Assembly (NCBI RefSeq): GCF_008041935.1
Contig: NZ_VKAC01000002.1
Span: forward strand, 372,001-436,000
DNA length: 64,000 nt
Reading direction: 5' to 3'
DNA from: Quadrisphaera setariae
GTDB taxonomy: Bacteria > Actinomycetota > Actinomycetes > Actinomycetales > Quadrisphaeraceae
In this document: positions 60,789-64,000 of the stretch, piece by piece
How the letters are laid out: every line of letters begins with the position of its first letter
How positions within the stretch are numbered: the first letter of the stretch is position 1
Program-made: the position numbers and the translations under genes
The notes under the pieces: generated by a model
Databases searched by the model: none
Seen by the model: the letters and a program-made list of their open reading frames with translations, nothing else
What the model was told of the DNA's origin: nothing

Positions 60789-60794
60789 ACGCTA
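60789..60794 (-). promoter_or_regulatory. -10 box of the DUF402 gene (TAGCGT)
   Basis: On the minus strand TAGCGT ends exactly 7 bases before GTG 60781, leaderless type. Confidence 0.65.
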
Positions 60795-60864
60795 GACCCC
60801 GCCTCCCAGGGGCGGTGCTCGTCCAGTGCCTTGTGCTGGTGGAGCCCGTGTTCCACCCTGGGAC

Positions 60865-61137
60865 GTGCTCATCGTCGCCGTCGTCCGGTGGGGCTCCCGG
60901 CTGGCTGCTCGACTGGGTGCCTGGAGGGAGGCGAGCCGGAGGCAGCCGTGGCCTCCGGAGCTGCTGGACCTCGACCGCCGCGCCTCGGCGGCGATGACGA
61001 TGTGCACCTGCGGTCACATCTGGTACCAGCACGAGCGGCCCCACGTCCGCACCAGCTGCGGTGCCTGCGCCTGCCAGCGCTTCCGTCCCGCGGCCCCCGA
61101 CGCAGGCGCCGCCGCCGGAGGGCCCGACCGCGGCTGA
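60865..61137 (+). CDS. Small Cys/His-rich protein
   Basis: About 90 residues from GTG 60865. A possible amphipathic start (VLIVAVVRWGSRLAARLGAW) is followed by a compact metal-site candidate, MCTCGHIWYQHERPHVRTS and CGACACQRF, with five Cys and three His. No named family. An internal ATG at about 60993 would keep only the Cys/His part. It ends 15 bases before the convergent chemoreceptor gene's stop. Confidence 0.55.
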   Translation: MLIVAVVRWGSRLAARLGAWREASRRQPWPPELLDLDRRASAAMTMCTCGHIWYQHERPHVRTSCGACACQRFRPAAPDAGAAAGGPDRG

Positions 61138-61151
61138 CCGCGGCTCCCGCC

Positions 61152-62738
61152 TCAGACCGTGAAGCGGCCCGTCAGCTCCTGCAGGCGGCCGGCGGACGCC
61201 GCCAGGGACGACGCCATCCCCGCCGTGTCACCGGCGCTGCCGCGGTTCACGGCCGCTCCGGAGGCGATGTCGGTGACGTTGGCGGAGATCTGCGCGGAGC
61301 CCGTGGAGATCTCCGTGATGTTGCGGACCATCTCGGAGGTGGTGGCCGACTGCTCCTCCACGGCGGCGGCGATGGTGGCCTGCACGGCGTCGATCTGGGA
61401 GATGACCTCCCCGATCCCGGTGACGGCTGCAGCGGCCGCGGCGGCGTCGCCCTGGGTGGCGGTGACCTTGCTGATGATGTCGTCGGTGGCCTGGGCGGTC
61501 TGGCGGGCGAGCTCCTTGACCTCCCCGGCCACGACCGCGAAGCCCTTGCCGAGCTCACCGGCGCGTGCGGCTTCGATGGTGGCGTTCAGCGCGAGGAGGT
61601 TGGTCTGCTCGGCGATGGAGGTGATGAGCTTGACGACGTCGCCGATCTCCTGGCTGGAGGTGCCCAGGCGCTCGATGGCCTCACCGGCCTGGCCGGCAGC
61701 GCCCACGGCGGTGGCCGCCCTGGAGGAGGCCTCCGCGGTGGCGGTGGCGATCTGCGTGATGGCGGCGGTCATCTCCTCGCCGGCGGCGGCCACGGTGGTG
61801 ATGGAGCTGGTGACCTGCTCGGACGCCGCGGCGACCACCTGGGTCTGCGCGGAGGTCTGCTCCGCGCTCGCCGCCATCGCGGCGGAGACACCGGTCAGGG
61901 ACGCCGAGGACGTCGCCAGCGCCTGGGCCTCGGTGCTGATCTCCCGCATGGCGGAGGCCAGCGACTCCAGCGAGGTGTCGGTCGACCGGGCCAGCTGACC
62001 CAGCTCGTCGCGGCGCTCCAGGGCGACGCGTCGGTCCAGGCGACCCTGGGCCACCGCGCCCATGACGTCCACCACGCGCCCGAGCGGGCGGGTGACCGAG
62101 CGGGCCACCGCCACCGCCATCGCCACCGCGAGCAGGACGGCGACCACGGCGCACCCGACCAGGAGCGCGACCGCGGAGCGGTAGGTGGACTCGCCGTCGG
62201 CCGTCATCCTCGCGGCGGCCCCCACCTCGGCCTTGGTGATCTCCGCCAGCGCGGCCGAGGCGGCCGTGGAGTGCGGGGAGGTGGTGGTGGGCCGGATCGC
62301 GGCGTAGCCGGCGAAGTCCTTCGCCTGCAGCAGCGGGATCTGCAGCTGCGCCCCGGCGCGCCACTCCTCGACCGCCTGGTGGAAGGCGTCCTGCTGCGTC
62401 GTGCTGCTCGCGGGGGCGCTCGCCAGGTACGCCTTCCACCGCTCGTCGAGGTCCTTCGAGGCGGCCTGGTAGGCCTCGAGCGCCTTCTCGGTGGAGGCCT
62501 CGTCAGGAGCCATCCCGATGTTGCTCAGCTGGAAGCGCATGTCGAGGAACGCGGTGGCGGTCGTGTCCGCCTCCATGACCGACGTCAGGCCGCTCTGCGA
62601 CAGCGTCTTGAGGTCGGCCTGGGCCTGCCCCAGGCGGACCACGCCGACTGCGCTGACGAGGACCAGCAGGACGCTGATCACCCCGAAGCCGAGGTAGAGC
62701 TTGTAAGCGATCTTCATGTCCGCCAGGCGACCCAGCAC
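61152..62738 (-). CDS. Methyl-accepting chemotaxis protein
   Basis: About 528 residues. N-terminal helix ([20 protein letters not shown]), a four-helix-bundle external sensor (about 35-190), a second helix ([20 protein letters not shown]), a HAMP linker ([18 protein letters not shown]) and the long cytosolic signalling coil with the conserved hairpin tip [20 protein letters not shown]. It relays ligand signals to CheA/CheW. GTG 62738 has GGAGGG 5 bases upstream; ATG 62717 is a second possibility. No che or flagellar genes are in the window. Confidence 0.93.
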   Translation of the reverse strand: MLGRLADMKIAYKLYLGFGVISVLLVLVSAVGVVRLGQAQADLKTLSQSGLTSVMEADTTATAFLDMRFQLSNIGMAPDEASTEKALEAYQAASKDLDERWKAYLASAPASSTTQQDAFHQAVEEWRAGAQLQIPLLQAKDFAGYAAIRPTTTSPHSTAASAALAEITKAEVGAAARMTADGESTYRSAVALLVGCAVVAVLLAVAMAVAVARSVTRPLGRVVDVMGAVAQGRLDRRVALERRDELGQLARSTDTSLESLASAMREISTEAQALATSSASLTGVSAAMAASAEQTSAQTQVVAAASEQVTSSITTVAAAGEEMTAAITQIATATAEASSRAATAVGAAGQAGEAIERLGTSSQEIGDVVKLITSIAEQTNLLALNATIEAARAGELGKGFAVVAGEVKELARQTAQATDDIISKVTATQGDAAAAAAAVTGIGEVISQIDAVQATIAAAVEEQSATTSEMVRNITEISTGSAQISANVTDIASGAAVNRGSAGDTAGMASSLAASAGRLQELTGRFTV

Positions 62739-62886
62739 GACACCCTCCCCGGGGGTTCGACGGATGGTGCCCCAGGTATCGGCAGGGAGGTCCGCCGCTT
62801 GAACAGCAGGTGAACAGCACCTGACGTGACTGCTGTCACAGCTCCGTGGAGGGCCCGCGCGCAGGACCGCGCTGGGCGGACGGGAC

Positions 62887-63360
62887 TCAGGGCGCGGCGG
62901 GGTAGCCGTGGCAGGCGACGGGCATCCAGAACGTCGCTCGCCCGAGCGCTGCGAGCGCGTCATCGCGCCGGTCGCCGCGCTCGTCGTCGTCGCTGTGGAC
63001 GACCAGCGGGACGTCGAGGGCGCTGCGCACGGCCTCCTCGGTCGCGACGTCGTCCGGTCGGCCGGTGCCGAGCACGTGCACGTGAGTCGCCCCGGCAGCT
63101 CGGACGACGGGTGGGACGACGACGGCGGGGTCCCCGTGCTGGAAGAGCAGCTGCCCGTCGACCTTGTCGTCGAGGTCGCGCAGCACCGCCAGCCGCCGGG
63201 CCCGCTCCTGCGGTGGGAGGGACGCCCAGCGCTCGTCCTCGACCGGGACCAGGACCACCACGCGGCCGTCACCGTCCGCCACGGCCCCAGCGACCGCGGC
63301 ACCGACGGCGGCGTTCCCAGACAGGTGGAGGTCCTCCCGCAGCCACACGACCCTCGGCAC
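62887..63360 (-). CDS. Stand-alone photolyase N-terminal domain protein
   Basis: A 157-residue protein matching only the alpha/beta N-terminal domain of DNA photolyases and cryptochromes: [60 protein letters not shown] and [20 protein letters not shown]. The FAD-binding helical domain is absent and the gene ends with a normal stop. It may bind an antenna-type cofactor or nucleotide, or be a truncated remnant. GTG 63360 has TACGAT 7 bases upstream. Confidence 0.75.
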   Translation of the reverse strand: MPRVVWLREDLHLSGNAAVGAAVAGAVADGDGRVVVLVPVEDERWASLPPQERARRLAVLRDLDDKVDGQLLFQHGDPAVVVPPVVRAAGATHVHVLGTGRPDDVATEEAVRSALDVPLVVHSDDDERGDRRDDALAALGRATFWMPVACHGYPAAP

Positions 63361-63367
63361 GCCCGCG

Positions 63368-63373
63368 ATCGTA
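63368..63373 (-). promoter_or_regulatory. -10 box of the photolyase-domain gene (TACGAT)
   Basis: On the minus strand TACGAT ends exactly 7 bases before GTG 63360, leaderless type. An active promoter argues against a dead gene. Confidence 0.6.
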
Positions 63374-63426
63374 GGTGCGGCCCCGAGCGCGCGCAGGGGA
63401 CTCCCGCTCCCACGCCGTGAGCCGCC

Positions 63427-63849
63427 ATCATCCGGCGCACGGACCGCACTGCTGTCGGCGCACTGGCTGCCACCTCGCTCCTCGTGCTGACCCTCGGGGG
63501 CTGCTCGAGCGACTCAGACCTGGCGAGCCGCAACCTGTCCACCGAGGCCGAGCGGTTCGAGGTGGACCGGCAGATCGTCTTCTCCAACGGCGTCACCGAC
63601 GCCTACGTGCTCGAGATCCAGGGGCGCTGCTCGGTGGACCCGGCCGAGTCGCTCGACGCGCTCGAGGTGACGTGCGAGGTGGGGGACGGCGAGTACGAGC
63701 AGCACCTGCTGGGGCTCAGCGACAAGACGACGTGCTTCGTGGAGCAGCTCGAGAGCCGGGACGTCTCCACCTACCACGACGAGGTCGCCTTCGAGCCGGA
63801 GTCGATCGTCCCGGACGACGACCTGTCCACCAGCTCCGACGGAGGCTGA
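63427..63849 (+). CDS. Lipoprotein without a canonical start codon
   Basis: The frame encodes a textbook lipoprotein signal: [18 protein letters not shown], then [10 protein letters not shown] with lipobox LGGC. Yet no ATG, GTG or TTG exists in frame between the TGA at 63418-63420 and GTG 63484, which lies inside the hydrophobic core. Options are initiation at ATC 63427 or 63430, or a one-base indel that detached GTG 63417, which is one base out of frame. The mature part is about 115 residues, acidic, with two Cys pairs candidate for disulfides (GRCSVD, VTCEVG, TTCFVE). No family. Confidence 0.6.
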   Translation: MIRRTDRTAVGALAATSLLVLTLGGCSSDSDLASRNLSTEAERFEVDRQIVFSNGVTDAYVLEIQGRCSVDPAESLDALEVTCEVGDGEYEQHLLGLSDKTTCFVEQLESRDVSTYHDEVAFEPESIVPDDDLSTSSDGG

Positions 63850-63907
63850 GGGGGGCGGTGGCGGTTGTGCTGACGGGATGTCGGACCCCCGAGCCACCAT
63901 GCGGGGC

Positions 63908-64000
63908 ATGACGTTCGTGAACGCGGGGACCCTCGGCGCCGTCGCCGGAGCACGAGACGAGCTGGTGCGGCTCCTGACGCAGCGCAACGACGCGCTGCGC
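63908..64000 (+). CDS. Antibiotic biosynthesis monooxygenase-like protein, 3' end cut by the window
   Basis: Only 31 codons are visible: MTFVNAGTLGAVAGARDELV, then RLLTQRNDALR. The opening resembles YgiN-type ABM-domain quinol monooxygenases, small dimeric ferredoxin-like enzymes. ATG 63908 has no clear ribosome site; CACCAT ends 7 bases upstream. Confidence 0.5.
   Translation, partial: MTFVNAGTLGAVAGARDELVRLLTQRNDALR

Noticed and set aside
60782-60856. Longer DUF402 protein starting at GTG 60856.
   Set aside because: Family similarity begins at 60781, TAGCGT sits 7 bases before that codon, and the longer start would leave 8 bases to a divergent gene.

Overview
The window is high-GC DNA with mostly GTG/ATG starts, TGA stops, GTGA/ATGA start-stop overlaps, a HelD helicase, PadR/MarR regulators, DedA, HisKA_3 and DUF6328-type proteins. 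Together these point to an actinobacterium; a Kineosporiales/Micrococcales-type genome is a guess. Several genes lack a Shine-Dalgarno and instead carry a TAnnnT-like hexamer 6-7 nt before the start codon, the signature of leaderless transcription.

Bases 1-11900 are an accessory, transposon-worn region. It holds the 3' end of a lipoprotein gene, an IS256-family element whose transposase has an in-frame TGA, a membrane GGDEF-EAL protein, a decayed IS5-family element with a -1 frameshift site, and two fragments of ISL3-family transposase in opposite orientation. The two fragments bracket a visibly lower-GC island that encodes a secreted protein and a four-helix membrane protein. An apparently intact IS3-family element with 13-bp identical terminal repeats has cut a small membrane-protein gene.

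Bases 11900-48000 are mostly ordinary chromosome. They include a TrmH-type methyltransferase, adenosine deaminase with an epimerase, efflux pumps, a PadR gene under a dyad operator with its membrane-protein partner, a PAP2 phosphatase, a MOSC protein coupled to a PDR-type reductase (a possible split YcbX/mARC-like N-reduction pair), chorismate mutase and a rifampicin-phosphotransferase-like protein with a C-terminal membrane anchor. Further on are DUF418, TPR, transglutaminase-like, YbaK, PEBP and DedA proteins, a degenerate GGDEF protein, a DeaD RNA helicase, a YdjM-like hydrolase, a NarL-type two-component system, an MFS/MarR pair, HelD and a tandem universal stress protein. Convergent genes are separated by long palindromic terminators, two of which share a sequence core.

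Bases 48200-64000 hold tRNA-Leu(GAG), an FtsI-type penicillin-binding protein and an eight-gene glycan locus. The glycan locus is built as two parallel modules. Each begins with a leaderless-type promoter, runs through three GTGA-coupled plus-strand genes ending in a GT2 glycosyltransferase, and is met by a convergent gene (GT4 or FkbM methyltransferase) that overlaps its 3' end. After it come a DUF402 protein, a small Cys-rich protein, a methyl-accepting chemotaxis protein, an orphan photolyase N-terminal domain, a lipoprotein lacking a normal start codon, and the start of a monooxygenase-like gene cut by the window edge.
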